64,000 bases of DNA, taken from assembly GCF_030463565.1 (NCBI RefSeq), contig NC_134675.1:9569862-9633861 (forward strand), written 5' to 3'. Position numbers and translations under genes: made by a program. Below, piece by piece: positions 48,562 through 58,483 of the stretch. This DNA is from Pelecanus crispus. Its lineage: Eukaryota > Chordata > Aves > Pelecaniformes > Pelecanidae. The first letter of the stretch is position 1, and each line of letters begins with the position of its first letter. The notes under the pieces are model-generated. The model saw nothing but the letters and a program-made list of their open reading frames with translations, was not told the origin of the DNA and made no database searches.

Positions 48562-50544
48562 ATGTTCTTTTTTTTGCAGCACGCGTTAAAGCTTGCTGTC
48601 AGTTTGTGTAGTGTGCTATGCTCTGCAGTGATTCATGATCTTTTGCTTGGGAGGCTCCTTATCAAAACCCTGACCTTGAGCATTCTTTGGTATTTGGGTT
48701 TCATACAGAAGTCACTACTGTACTTCGGGTACTACCTCATAGAGAGAGTTAGCAATTATACTTCTTACTCTGAGAGGCTTGTTGTGGAGGAAATACAGAA
48801 TGGCACCTTTGCTGCTTTCTTCTATGATGTTTCCTCCTTCATTACAACAACTTTCCTGTATCTTGAACACCCCTGGGCAGTTAAGATACTTCTATTGATA
48901 ATTCTTGGGAATGTTGTTTCCGTTTTGATAAAGGTCAGTAAGCAGTTCAAAAATACCATCCAGAGATCTACCCCAAGGCTGGATAGTTATGAGTGGCAGG
49001 GTGTGTGGGAACATATGCGCAAGTACCTAGGGCAGTGGGGACCTCCAGTGTTTTGCAACTTCACCCCTGAACAAGTGCAGAATCCTGAAGAATTAGTAAA
49101 GTATTTGGAAGAAGTATGTTGTCACCCTGGTAGCTCCAGAGAGACACAAATCATTGCAACATGCTGGGGACTGGCCCATGCCTATCGAGCCGTGGTCAAC
49201 GCTAATCAGTACCCTCAAAAGAAAGAGAAGGTCTCTGGATCTGATGACAAAACAACAAGCACTGTGGCTACTCAAACCCCCACTACAGGCCCTGCGGCTA
49301 CTCCAAACCCCACTACAGGCCTTGCAGCTACTCAAACCCCTGCCCCAGGCACTGTGGCTACTCCAGCCGCAGCCATGAGCACTGCGGCTACTCAAACCCC
49401 AGTGACAGACACTGCGGCTAAACCAGAGAACCAACCTGCGCCGGTATCAGTTGCCCCTATACAGAAGAAAAAATACACGAGGAAATCAGTTCGTTTAGTA
49501 AGGGATGAAGATGAACCAGGGCCATCACGAGAACCAGAGGAGGAAGAACCCATAAATGAGATGGTGACCACCCGATCCCTATCCCTGAGTGAGCTGCGAG
49601 ATATGCGAAAAGATTTCGGTCGTCATCCAGGCGAGCACATCATCACCTGGCTGCTCCGATGCTGGGATAATGGGGCCAGTAGCCTGGATTTAGAGGGTAG
49701 GGAAGCCAAGCAGCTGGGATCCCTTTCCAGGGAAGGGGGCATTGACAAAGCAATTGGAAAAGGGGCAAAACCACTCAGCCTCTGGAGGCGACTTCTGTCA
49801 AGCGTGAAGGAAAGGTATCCCTTCAAGGAGGATGTTTTATACCGCCCAAGCAAATGGACCACCGTAGAGAAAGGTATCCAGTACCTGAGGGAATTAGGCG
49901 TGCTGGAGGTGATTTACAGTGACCTGAATGATGAGCGGTTAACCAAAGACCCAGATGAAGTCAGGTGCACACAATCCATGTGGCGGAAGGTGGTACGGAG
50001 CGCACCAGCATCGTATTCCAACTCGTTGGCAATACTAGCCTGGAAAGACGACGAGGCACCAACGGTGGATGAAGTGGCTAGACAACTCCGGGACTACGAA
50101 GAAAAGCTCTCTTCCTCCCTACAGGCCTGTGTCTCAGCTGTGGAAAAACTGTGCCAAGAGTTCCAACAACTCAGAGAGGATCTGTCCTACTCCCCACCTG
50201 CACGGACCAGTGTCTCAGCCATTAGGAGTCAACGTCCCTATGCTCAAGAGAGAGGATATAGAGGATACACACCACGGGGCACCCTGTGGTTTTACCTGCG
50301 TGATTATGGAGAGGACATGAGAAAGTGGGATGGAAAACACACCTCAACCTTAGAGGCACGGGTGCGTGAGTTGCAAGGAAAAACTATTAGAAAAGGCGGT
50401 TCTCCCAGGAAAATTGCAGCTCCAGTTTCCAGTGAGCAGTTCCCGAGACAGAGTAAGAGGGCTAATTTTACTTCCGACCTTGATCAGGGGACTTTTGATT
50501 CACATTTACAGGAAGTGAACAGCGAATACTGTGACCAGTGTTAG
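48562..50544 (+). CDS. gag: ERV gag-like protein, copy 1
   Basis: Starts at the first ATG of the frame (48562, context CACCATGT; an in-frame TAA lies at 48520) and ends at TAG 50542-50544, giving 660 residues. It is placed between PBS and pol, so it is gag by position. Residues 1 to about 130 are strongly hydrophobic in several blocks, with two N-glycosylation sequons (NYT, NGT), unusual for a matrix domain. Residues about 234-290 are a Pro/Thr/Ala-rich run of degenerate 10-residue repeats. The stretch from about residue 340 onward is charged and soluble-looking, likely capsid, with a coiled-coil-like segment near the end. No CCHC zinc knuckle is seen; the C-terminus is Arg/Gly/Tyr-rich. The frame is intact. 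Confidence 0.82.
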   Translation: MFFFLQHALKLAVSLCSVLCSAVIHDLLLGRLLIKTLTLSILWYLGFIQKSLLYFGYYLIERVSNYTSYSERLVVEEIQNGTFAAFFYDVSSFITTTFLYLEHPWAVKILLLIILGNVVSVLIKVSKQFKNTIQRSTPRLDSYEWQGVWEHMRKYLGQWGPPVFCNFTPEQVQNPEELVKYLEEVCCHPGSSRETQIIATCWGLAHAYRAVVNANQYPQKKEKVSGSDDKTTSTVATQTPTTGPAATPNPTTGLAATQTPAPGTVATPAAAMSTAATQTPVTDTAAKPENQPAPVSVAPIQKKKYTRKSVRLVRDEDEPGPSREPEEEEPINEMVTTRSLSLSELRDMRKDFGRHPGEHIITWLLRCWDNGASSLDLEGREAKQLGSLSREGGIDKAIGKGAKPLSLWRRLLSSVKERYPFKEDVLYRPSKWTTVEKGIQYLRELGVLEVIYSDLNDERLTKDPDEVRCTQSMWRKVVRSAPASYSNSLAILAWKDDEAPTVDEVARQLRDYEEKLSSSLQACVSAVEKLCQEFQQLREDLSYSPPARTSVSAIRSQRPYAQERGYRGYTPRGTLWFYLRDYGEDMRKWDGKHTSTLEARVRELQGKTIRKGGSPRKIAAPVSSEQFPRQSKRANFTSDLDQGTFDSHLQEVNSEYCDQC

Positions 50545-50572
50545 AGGGGCCCTGCCTCCAGCCAGGTGGAGG
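50542..50572 (+). promoter_or_regulatory. In-frame gag-pol UAG with downstream hairpin
   Basis: Gag ends in TAG and pol continues in the same frame, so pol would be made by stop-codon readthrough, as in gammaretroviruses. Ten bases after the TAG is a 6-bp perfect stem (CCTCCA 50555-50560 with TGGAGG 50567-50572, loop GCCAGG), and CCC/GGG flanks could extend it. No in-frame ATG begins pol nearby. The same arrangement is at 63351-63381 in copy 2. Confidence 0.6.
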
Positions 50573-53500
50573 AAAGGGACAACCGGGTTTACTGGACTGT
50601 GTGGATTCGATGGCCTGGAACGTCAGACCCACAGGAGTATAAGGCTCTAGTGGACACTGGTGCACAGTGCACGCTAATGCCATCAAACTATAGAGGGGCA
50701 GAACCCATTTGTATTTCTGGAGTGACAGGGGGATCCCAACAGCTAACTGTACTGGAAGCTGAAGTGAGCCTAACTGGGAATGAGTGGCAAAAGCACCCCA
50801 TTGTGACTGGCCCAGATGCTCCGTGCATCCTTGGCATAGACTACCTCAGGAGAGGGTATTTCAAGGACCCAAAAGGGTACCGGTGGGCTTTTGGTATAGC
50901 TGCTTTGGAGACAGAGGAAATTAAACAGTTGTCCACCTTGCCCGGTCTCTCAGAGGACCCTTCGATTGTAGGGTTGCTGAAGGTTGAGGAACAACAGGTG
51001 CCAATTGCTACCACAACTGTGCACAGGCGGCAATATCGCACCAACCGAGACTCCCTGATTCCCATCCAGAACCTGATTCGTCGACTGGAGAGCCAGGGAG
51101 TGATCAGCAAGACTCGCTCACCCTTTAACAGTCCCATATGGCCAGTGCGAAAGTCTAATGGGGAGTGGAGACTAACAGTGGACTATCGTGGCCTGAACGA
51201 AGTTACACCGCCGCTGAGTGCTGCCGTGCCAGACATGCTAGAACTTCAATATGAACTGGAGTCAAAGGCAGCTAAGTGGTATGCCACAATTGATATTGCT
51301 AATGCATTTTTCTCCATCCCTTTGGCAGCAGAGTGCAGACCCCAGTTTGCTTTTACCTGGAGGGGTGTTCAGTACACCTGGAACCGACTGCCCCAGGGGT
51401 GGAAGCACAGCCCCACCATTTGCCATGGACTGATCCAGACAGCACTGGAACAGGGTGAAGCTCCAGAACATCTGCAGTACATTGATGACATCATTGTGTG
51501 GGGCAACACAGCAGAAGACGTTTTTGAGAAGGGAAAGAAAATAGTCCAAATCCTTCTGAAGGCTGGTTTTGCCATAAAACAGAGTAAGGTCAAGGGACCT
51601 GCACAGGAGATCCAGTTTTTAGGAATAAAATGGCAAGATGGACGTCGTCAGATCCCAATGGATGTGATCAACAAAATAACAGCTATGTCCCCACCAACTA
51701 GCAAAAAGGAAACACAAGCTTTCTTAGGCGTTGTGGGTTTTTGGAGAATGCATATTCCAAATTACAGCCAGATCGTAAGCCCTCTCTATCAAGTGACCCG
51801 GAAGAAGAATGAATTCAAATGGGGCCCTGAGCAACAACAAGCCTTTGAACAAATTAAACGTGAGATAGTTCATGCAGTAGCCCTTGGGCCAGTCCGGGCA
51901 GGGCAGGATATTAAAAATGTGCTCTACACTGCAGCTGGGGAGAATGGCCCTACCTGGAGCCTCTGGCAGAAAGCACCAGGGGAGACTCGAGGTCGACCCC
52001 TAGGGTTTTGGAGTCGGGGATACAGAGGATCCGAAGCCCGCTATACTCCAACTGAGAAGGAGATACTGGCAGCATATGAAGGGGTTCGAGCTGCTTCAGA
52101 AGTGGTTGGTACTGAAGCACAGCTCCTGCTGGCACCCCGACTGCCGGTGTTGGGCTGGATGTTCAAAGGGAGGGTCCCCTCTACACATCATGCAACTGAT
52201 GCTACATGGAGTAAGTGGGTTGCATTGATCACACAACGGGCTCGAATAGGAAACCCCAGTCGCCCAGGAATCTTGGAAGTGATCATGGACTGGCCAGAAG
52301 GAAAAAACATTAGAATATCACCAGAGGAGGAGGTGACACGTGCTGAAGAGGCCCCACTGTATAATAAATTGCCAGAAAATGAAAAGCAATATGCCCTGTT
52401 CACTGATGGGTCCTGTCGTCTTGTGGGAAAGCATCGGAGGTGGAAAGCTGCTGTATGGAGTCCTACACGACAAGTCGCAGAAACTGCTGAAGGAGAAGGG
52501 GAGTCGAGTCAGTTTGCAGAGGTGAAAGCCATTCAGCTGGCTTTAGATATTGCTGAAAGAGAAAAGTGGCCAATCCTTTATATCTATACTGACTCATGGA
52601 TGGTGGCAAATGCCCTGTGGGGGTGGCTGCAGCAATGGAAGCAGAGCAACTGGCAGCGCAGAGGCAAACCAATCTGGGCTGCCGCATTGTGGCAAGATAT
52701 TGCTGCCCGGGTAGAGAACCTGGTTGTAAAAGTTCGTCATGTAGATGCTCATGTACCTAAGAGTCGGGCCACTGAAGAACATCAAAACAACCAGCAAGTA
52801 GATCAGGCTGCTAAGATTGAAGTGGCTCAGGTGGATCTGGACTGGCAACATAAGGGTGAATTATTTATAGCTCGGTGGGCCCATGACGCCTCAGGCCATC
52901 AAGGAAGGGATGCAACGTATAAATGGGCTCGTGATCGAGGGGTGGACTTAACTATGGACAGTATTGCACAGGTTATTCATGAGTGTGAAACATGCGCTGC
53001 AATCAAGCAAGCCAAGCAGTTCAAGCCCCTTGGGTATAGTGAACGATGGCTGAAATATAAATATGGGGAGGCCTGGCAGATTGATTACATCACGCTCCCA
53101 CAGACCCGCCAGGGCAAGCGCTATGTGCTCACCATGGTGGAAGCAACCACTGGATGGCTGGAAACATATCCCGTGCCCCATGCCACCGCCCGGAACACCA
53201 TCCTGGGCCTTGAAAAGCAAGTCCTGTGGCGACATGGCACCCCAGAAAGAATTGAGTCAGACAACGGGACTCATTTCCGAAACAACCTCATAGACACCTG
53301 GGCCAAAGAGCACGGCATTGAGTGGGTGTATCACATCCCTTACCATGCACCAGCCTCCGGGAAAATTGAGCGATACAATGGATTGTTAAAGACTACCCTG
53401 AGAGCAATGGGTGGTGGGACGTTTAAACATTGGGATACGCATTTAGCAAAAGCCACCTGGTTAGTCAACACCAGGGGATCTGCCAATCGAGCTGGCCCTG

Positions 53501-53730
53501 CCCAATCAAAACTTTTACGTACTGTAGAAGGAGATAAAGTTCCTGTAGTGCACATGAAAAATATGCTGGGGAAGACAGTATGGGTTACTTCCCCCTCTGG
53601 CAAAGGCAAACCCATTCGTGGGATTGCTTTTGCTCAAGGACCTGGGTGCACTTGGTGGGTGATGCGAAAGGATGGGGAAGCCCAATGTGTACCTCAAGGG
53701 AATTTGATTTTGGGTGAAAATAGCCAATGA
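50545..53730 (+). CDS. pol: ERV pol polyprotein (PR-RT-RNaseH-IN), copy 1
   Basis: 1061 codons after the gag UAG, intact. Residue numbers here count from codon 50566. Protease: DTGA at 30-33 and LGIDYL at about 89-94. Reverse transcriptase: DYRGLN, ANAFFSIP, LPQGW and the catalytic YIDD at 305-308. RNase H: FTDGS with its Asp at 614. Integrase: HHCC zinc finger (His 773 and 778, Cys 807 and 810), then catalytic D840, D899 and E935 (35 residues between the last two). All key residues are present, and no dUTPase was seen. Pol would be released by protease from a Gag-Pol fusion and would copy and integrate the element. The RT blocks look like ERV-L / class III. Confidence 0.92.
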   Translation, partial: RGPASSQVEERDNRVYWTVWIRWPGTSDPQEYKALVDTGAQCTLMPSNYRGAEPICISGVTGGSQQLTVLEAEVSLTGNEWQKHPIVTGPDAPCILGIDYLRRGYFKDPKGYRWAFGIAALETEEIKQLSTLPGLSEDPSIVGLLKVEEQQVPIATTTVHRRQYRTNRDSLIPIQNLIRRLESQGVISKTRSPFNSPIWPVRKSNGEWRLTVDYRGLNEVTPPLSAAVPDMLELQYELESKAAKWYATIDIANAFFSIPLAAECRPQFAFTWRGVQYTWNRLPQGWKHSPTICHGLIQTALEQGEAPEHLQYIDDIIVWGNTAEDVFEKGKKIVQILLKAGFAIKQSKVKGPAQEIQFLGIKWQDGRRQIPMDVINKITAMSPPTSKKETQAFLGVVGFWRMHIPNYSQIVSPLYQVTRKKNEFKWGPEQQQAFEQIKREIVHAVALGPVRAGQDIKNVLYTAAGENGPTWSLWQKAPGETRGRPLGFWSRGYRGSEARYTPTEKEILAAYEGVRAASEVVGTEAQLLLAPRLPVLGWMFKGRVPSTHHATDATWSKWVALITQRARIGNPSRPGILEVIMDWPEGKNIRISPEEEVTRAEEAPLYNKLPENEKQYALFTDGSCRLVGKHRRWKAAVWSPTRQVAETAEGEGESSQFAEVKAIQLALDIAEREKWPILYIYTDSWMVANALWGWLQQWKQSNWQRRGKPIWAAALWQDIAARVENLVVKVRHVDAHVPKSRATEEHQNNQQVDQAAKIEVAQVDLDWQHKGELFIARWAHDASGHQGRDATYKWARDRGVDLTMDSIAQVIHECETCAAIKQAKQFKPLGYSERWLKYKYGEAWQIDYITLPQTRQGKRYVLTMVEATTGWLETYPVPHATARNTILGLEKQVLWRHGTPERIESDNGTHFRNNLIDTWAKEHGIEWVYHIPYHAPASGKIERYNGLLKTTLRAMGGGTFKHWDTHLAKATWLVNTRGSANRAGPAQSKLLRTVEGDKVPVVHMKNMLGKTVWVTSPSGKGKPIRGIAFAQGPGCTWWVMRKDGEAQCVPQGNLILGENSQ

Positions 53731-54197
53731 ACTGAATTGTATAATATTAATTGCTTTATAATACTGTATGTTATCTCTTAACTATATGTTATCTCTTAAC
53801 TGCATGTTAATATAATAATACAGTAGGTTAATATTAAGTATATAATACTATATATTATGATTGCTATATGCCGCATCAATGGTATTGCAGTAAGAATTGC
53901 CCAGCTTAATGAAAATGAACTTTGATGAAACCATGTTGGAATGAGAACTGACTTCAGCATGCAACAGTCCAACACTGCACACCACCTCTCCTGCTCTGAA
54001 AGACTGTGATGACAGATGGAACCCAAAGTCATGGGATAAATGAACTCAATGGACATTTTAGAGGGATGGGCCCTAGACGAAGGGAATGATATCTGTGTGT
54101 ATATCAAGACAGGGAAAGCGGTGGTGATGAATTAGAACACATTGGAAAGGGGAGGGCCTGTGCATGACGTAGATGGTATAGAATAAGGGGTGGATAC
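53731..54197 (+). other. Post-pol region of ERV without env
   Basis: Contains an AT-rich stretch with a tandem tatgttatctcttaact repeat (about 53767-53804) and no open frame with envelope features. Purine runs at 54144-54156 (ggaaaggggaggg) and 54181-54194 (next to the 3' LTR) are candidate polypurine tracts. Confidence 0.7.
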
Positions 54198-54768
54198 TGT
54201 CCTGGTTTCGGCTGGGATAGTGTTAATTTTCTTCCTAGCAGCAGGCATAGTGCTGTGTTTTGGATTTAGTAGGAGAAGAATGTTGATAACATGCTGATGT
54301 TTTTAGTTGTTGCTGAGTACTGCTTATGCTAGTCAAGGACTTTTTCAGCTTCCCATGCTCTGCCAGGCGCACAAGAAACTGGGAGGGGGCACAGCCAGAA
54401 GAGTTGATCCAAACTGACCAAAGAGCTATTCCATACCATATGACGTCATGCTCAGTATATAAACTGGGGGGGGGTGGCCGGGGAGCAGCGATCGCTGCTC
54501 GGGAACTGTCTGGGTATCGGTCGGCAGGTGGTGAGCAATTGCATTGTGCATCACTTGCTTCGTGTATCATTATTATTATTATCATTATTATACTGTTACT
54601 ATTAGCATTACTATTTTACTTTATTTCAATTATTAAACTGTTCTTATCTCAACCCAGGAGTGTTTCTCACTCTTACTCCTCCGATTCTCTCCCCCATCCC
54701 ATCGGGGTAGGGGGAGTGAGCGAGCGGCTGCGTGGTGCTTAGTTGCTGGCTGGGGCTAAACCACGACA
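54198..54768 (+). repeat. 3' LTR of ERV copy 1
   Basis: 571 bp, one difference from the 5' LTR found by eye (G in gctggctgg near 54749). It carries the same CRE, TATA and palindrome. The CCCCC target duplication follows at 54769-54773, and CR1-B resumes. Confidence 0.93.
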
Positions 54769-55661
54769 CCCCCTTTAAGTATTGAAAGGCCGCAATAAGG
54801 TCTCCCCGCAGCCTTTCTCTTCTCCTCAGCCTTTCGTCGTAGGAGAGGGGGTTTTCGTGGCCCTCCTCTGGGCCCGCGTCTTTCTTGTCCTGGGGACCCC
54901 AGAGCTGGACGCAGTACTCCAGGTGGGGGGGGGGGGGGGGTCTCACGAGAGCGGAGCCGAGGGGCAGAATCACCTCCCTCGACCTGCCGGCCACGCTTCT
55001 TTTTACGCGGCCCGGAATTCGATCGGCTTTCTGGGCTGCGAGCGCACGCTGCCAGCTCGCGTCCACCGGTACCCCCAAGTCCTTCTCCGCAGGACCGCTC
55101 TCAAGCCGTTCATCCCCCAGTCTGTACTGGTATTGGGGACTGCCCCGACCCAGGTGCAGGACCTCGCACTCGGCCTTGTGGAACTTCACGAGGATCGCAC
55201 GGGCCCGCTTCTCCAGCCCGCCAAGGTCCCTCTGGATGGCATCCCTTCCCTCTAGAGCATCAGCTGCACCACTCAGCTTGGCGTCATCCGCAACCTTGCT
55301 GAGGGTGCACTCAGTCCCACTAGCTCTGTCATTAATGAAGATATTAAACAGTACCGGTCCCAGTACGGACCCTTGAGGGACGCCACTCGCTACTGGTTTC
55401 CACGTGGACACTGAGCCGTTGACTGTGACTCTTTGGACGCAGCCACCCGGCCAATTCCTTATCCGCCTAATAGTCCATCCATCAAATCCATCTCTCCCCA
55501 ATTTAGAGGCAAGAATGTTGCGGGGGACCGTGTCAAAGGCCTTACAGAAGTCCAGGTAGAGGGCATCAGTTGCTCTTCCCTCGTCCACTGATGCAGTCAC
55601 TCCATCGCAGAAGGCCACTAGAGTAGTCGGGCACGGTTTGCCCTTGGTGAAGTGTATTGGG

Positions 55662-55871
55662 TCTGGCTGAGATGGAGTTAATCTTCCTCGTAGCAGCCCT
55701 CATAGTGCTGTGCTTTGTATTGCTAGCTGGAAAGGCACCAGTGTTTTGGCTACTGCTGAGCAGTCCCACCCCCAAAGTCCAGTAAGCTGGGGGTGGGGCA
55801 AGAGGTTGGGAGGGGACAGAGCCAGGACAGCTGACCCAAGCTGACAAAAGAGATATTCCACCGTGCTATGG
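55662..55871 (+). mobile_element. LTR relic, unit 9
   Basis: Same relic; just beyond it, near 55885-55898, this unit has private changes (cctttcagaccaatt). Confidence 0.68.
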
Positions 55872-56408
55872 AAGCACCACAGCTGCCTTTCAGACCAATT
55901 GTTTTCTCCTACCATATCCCTCCTCACCAGAAAAGGGATCTCAACGGGGCCTTATCGCACAGCCATTGATCAAAGTGCTCCAACAGGAGCTGGATGCTTC
56001 CAACACGTTGCACCGTGCCCGAAACCACCCCTGTATGGCATGCCTGTAGCGTCACACGTACGGTATTTTCTAAAGCTTTAGCAGCAGCCTGCGCTGGCTT
56101 TATGCACGCTTGCGTACCACTTCCAAAAAGCTAAGAGTTTGCTTCCTGCAAGACGCAGGAGACTGCTAAGCGGTTCCAGCGTCACGCTTCAAATGACTGG
56201 GCAAAGCCACTATCTAGCTATAGAACACTGTTAACAGACCGAAACGTTCCACACACTTACACCCCGGGGAGACACCGTTTTAACTTGCAGAACTATTTCC
56301 CTCAGTAAGACACGCACGAGACAGAGGTGATATCCCCATGCTAAATCTTTATTGTGCAACTGCTGCTCAAAGCTTTTATTACCTTCCACAGACACACGTC
56401 ACAAAAAA

Positions 56409-58483
56409 TTAGACCTCAACAGTGGCTAGACTGACGGGCAACAGACGAAATCCATTCAGTGGCGATTTGTACGCGTGCAGCAACTCTTGTGGTGCAAAAA
56501 TCTTAGCCAGGCGGCCAGCCCAACCGACGGCCACCCAGAATACGTAGATGTACGCGACGGACAGACCAGACCGCCCACCCTCGGGCCCTTCATCCACGAC
56601 CGTCCGGAATCCATTGGTCAGGCCCGGGTGAGCAGCACGCTTCTTGCCAACAATCATTAAATGCCCAAGAAGCTGGAGAAGGAAGTACAAACCCATAAAT
56701 AAATAAAATAAAGCGCCACGCACAAAGAGGGGAGAGGGCAGGAAGGGAAGGAACGAGAGCAGAGAACCACCCAGAGAAACCAGTTAGCCGATTCCTAGCA
56801 ATTCAACCGTCGCGCTTCAAATTACTGTCTGTCCGCCTGCAACTGACATTTTCCAAGCAAGGCTACAAAGACCGATTACGCACACTACAGGGAGGAAAGA
56901 GAGCGCTATGCGATTTTTTTCGAGCTAGACAGTAACGGACTACAAAACAGCCCACAGAAGCTAAGCTGGTCTCCGGGTTAAAGCCCCCATTATATCTTCA
57001 GGCAACATAAGCAGTTCTGGTGGAAAATAAACTTTAGGCTGCCTTTTGCGTGGGTTTACAAAGCCTTTGAACTTGACTTTTATAGCTAGAAGTGAAGCGT
57101 CCAGCACCTCTCAACCAGCTTTGCCCTTCCTCACCCCTGGCCTGCCAAAAACCCCAAGCCCTCTTCTCCGTATTAGAAGAAGTACCACCACTACTCTTAC
57201 TCTAAACCATGACGCTAGGCACCAGGCTGCGCTCCAAAACAACACTGCATTTTGCGCCAGAAGCACATACCCAGGGATGAGCATTGCTTTATATCGCTAC
57301 TTTTAGTCAAAAAGCTCAATTCCATTACAAGCTAGAGGCAAAAGATTATAGCGCCAGAAACCCCAAAATAGCCTACTGGGCCCTATCAAGAGGAAAAGGG
57401 GGGGATGGGAAAGAGTCTAGTAAATCAGGAACTAATTGCAGGTACAGTTTAGCGTACAGAAAGCTTCCACGGTACTTACAGGTTCACCGGAATCTTCTGC
57501 TTCAGATAACCTGATAATCGGCTCCTTAGGCATGACTAGGGAAAGCGTCGGCGCTTGGGGTGAAAGATCATGGAGCGCAAGGCGCTGGAGGAAGAGTAAA
57601 CAGTTAAAACGTAATCGGCTTCAGAGAAAGGCAATAGCTTAAGCAAATCAATATGCCCCGCTGAACTCGTACAGAAGCAGATTACCAGATACCCCAAACA
57701 CAAGCCGACGCAGAACTAACTCATTACGGTCACTACTCAGACGTTCACTGTTTACATACACCTGGAGTCCCCGAGGAGACTGACTGCGTGTGCTTAATCT
57801 AAGGTTTCAAGACTATCATCCTACACGAGGTAGGACCACTCCCATCCCTCGGCAGCAAACTTTGCACGACTTCCAGTGCCAAAGGGATATCACGCGGCAA
57901 ACGTCTGCGGCTGCCACCAAGTGCGTTACCGTCAGAGGCCCTCCTCTGCGCGCGCGCGCGCACACGACACGGTGGGGCTGGGAACCGAGGCGAGCCGGAC
58001 AGCACCGGCAACCCAGCACGCGCCGCGGCAGCCGGAGGGGGGGGGGCACCGAAGAAGCGCGATGTTTTAGGGATGGTGCAGTACAGAGCGCCACAACCCA
58101 GAGAGGCCCCGTCCGCCCCCCGTCCCTCCCTCCACCCACCCGCAGCGACGCCGCCACCCGCCCTGCCGCGCTCCCGGGCAGCGCGCAACGGGTCCTCGGC
58201 TCAGGGTGCCTGCGCGCGCGGGGGGAGGGGGGGGAACGGAAAAGAACGGAAGGAAGGGGGAAGGAAGGGGAACGGAAGGGGAACGGAAGGGGAACCGCGC
58301 ACAGAGCAAAGCCACGGCTACCTCCCCCTCCCCCTCGTAGATGACGTTGGCGGGGAAGCGCCTTGCCGATGATCTTTCCGAAGACGGCGGCGGCGGCGGC
58401 GGCGCCACCGGGCCGGGCGGCCCGCGCCCCAATAATCTCGTCAGCCACGACAACGCCCGTTGGCGCCCCCGCGCTTCCTCCAC
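56409..58483 (-). CDS. HINTW: HINTW copy 9
   Basis: Exons 58322-58483, 57480-57584 and 56409-56672. This is the copy to the right of the retrovirus. Exon 3 has the only clear coding replacement seen among copies: Ser to Leu in the new C-terminal tail (plus strand gtgcagcaactc near 56480), plus a synonymous valine change (aatacgtag near 56540). Exon 1 is the (GE)2 type, with a partly degenerate minisatellite in intron 1. Confidence 0.8.

Larger units (their letters stand above)
47871..54768 (+). mobile_element. Full-length env-less endogenous retrovirus, copy 1
   Basis: LTR - PBS - gag - UAG - pol - LTR, 6898 bp, with TG...CA LTR ends and a 5-bp CCCCC target duplication (47866-47870 and 54769-54773). 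The uninterrupted site is visible in the other units (aagccccctttaag). The two 571-bp LTRs differ at one position that I found (48422 T against 54749 G), so the insertion is young. The RT blocks (ANAFFSIP, SPTICHGL, YIDD) resemble class III / ERV-L elements; the family call is by recognition only. There is no env-like frame between pol and the 3' LTR. Confidence 0.93.
47533..55661 (-). mobile_element. CR1-B copy, unit 9, split by ERV
   Basis: The left part is 47533-47870 and the right part is 54769-55661. The retrovirus 47871-54768 sits between them, flanked by a CCCCC duplication. The right part has 16 G in the homopolymer and a private gagctgg for gagccgg change near 54904. Confidence 0.9.

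Noticed and set aside
50566..50568. Independent start of pol at GTG 50566
   Set aside because: A non-ATG start with no support; the frame is open back to the gag UAG, so readthrough explains it better.
53731..54197. Possible env or accessory gene after pol
   Set aside because: Only short frames, AT-rich repeats and no signal peptide, furin site or transmembrane anchor.
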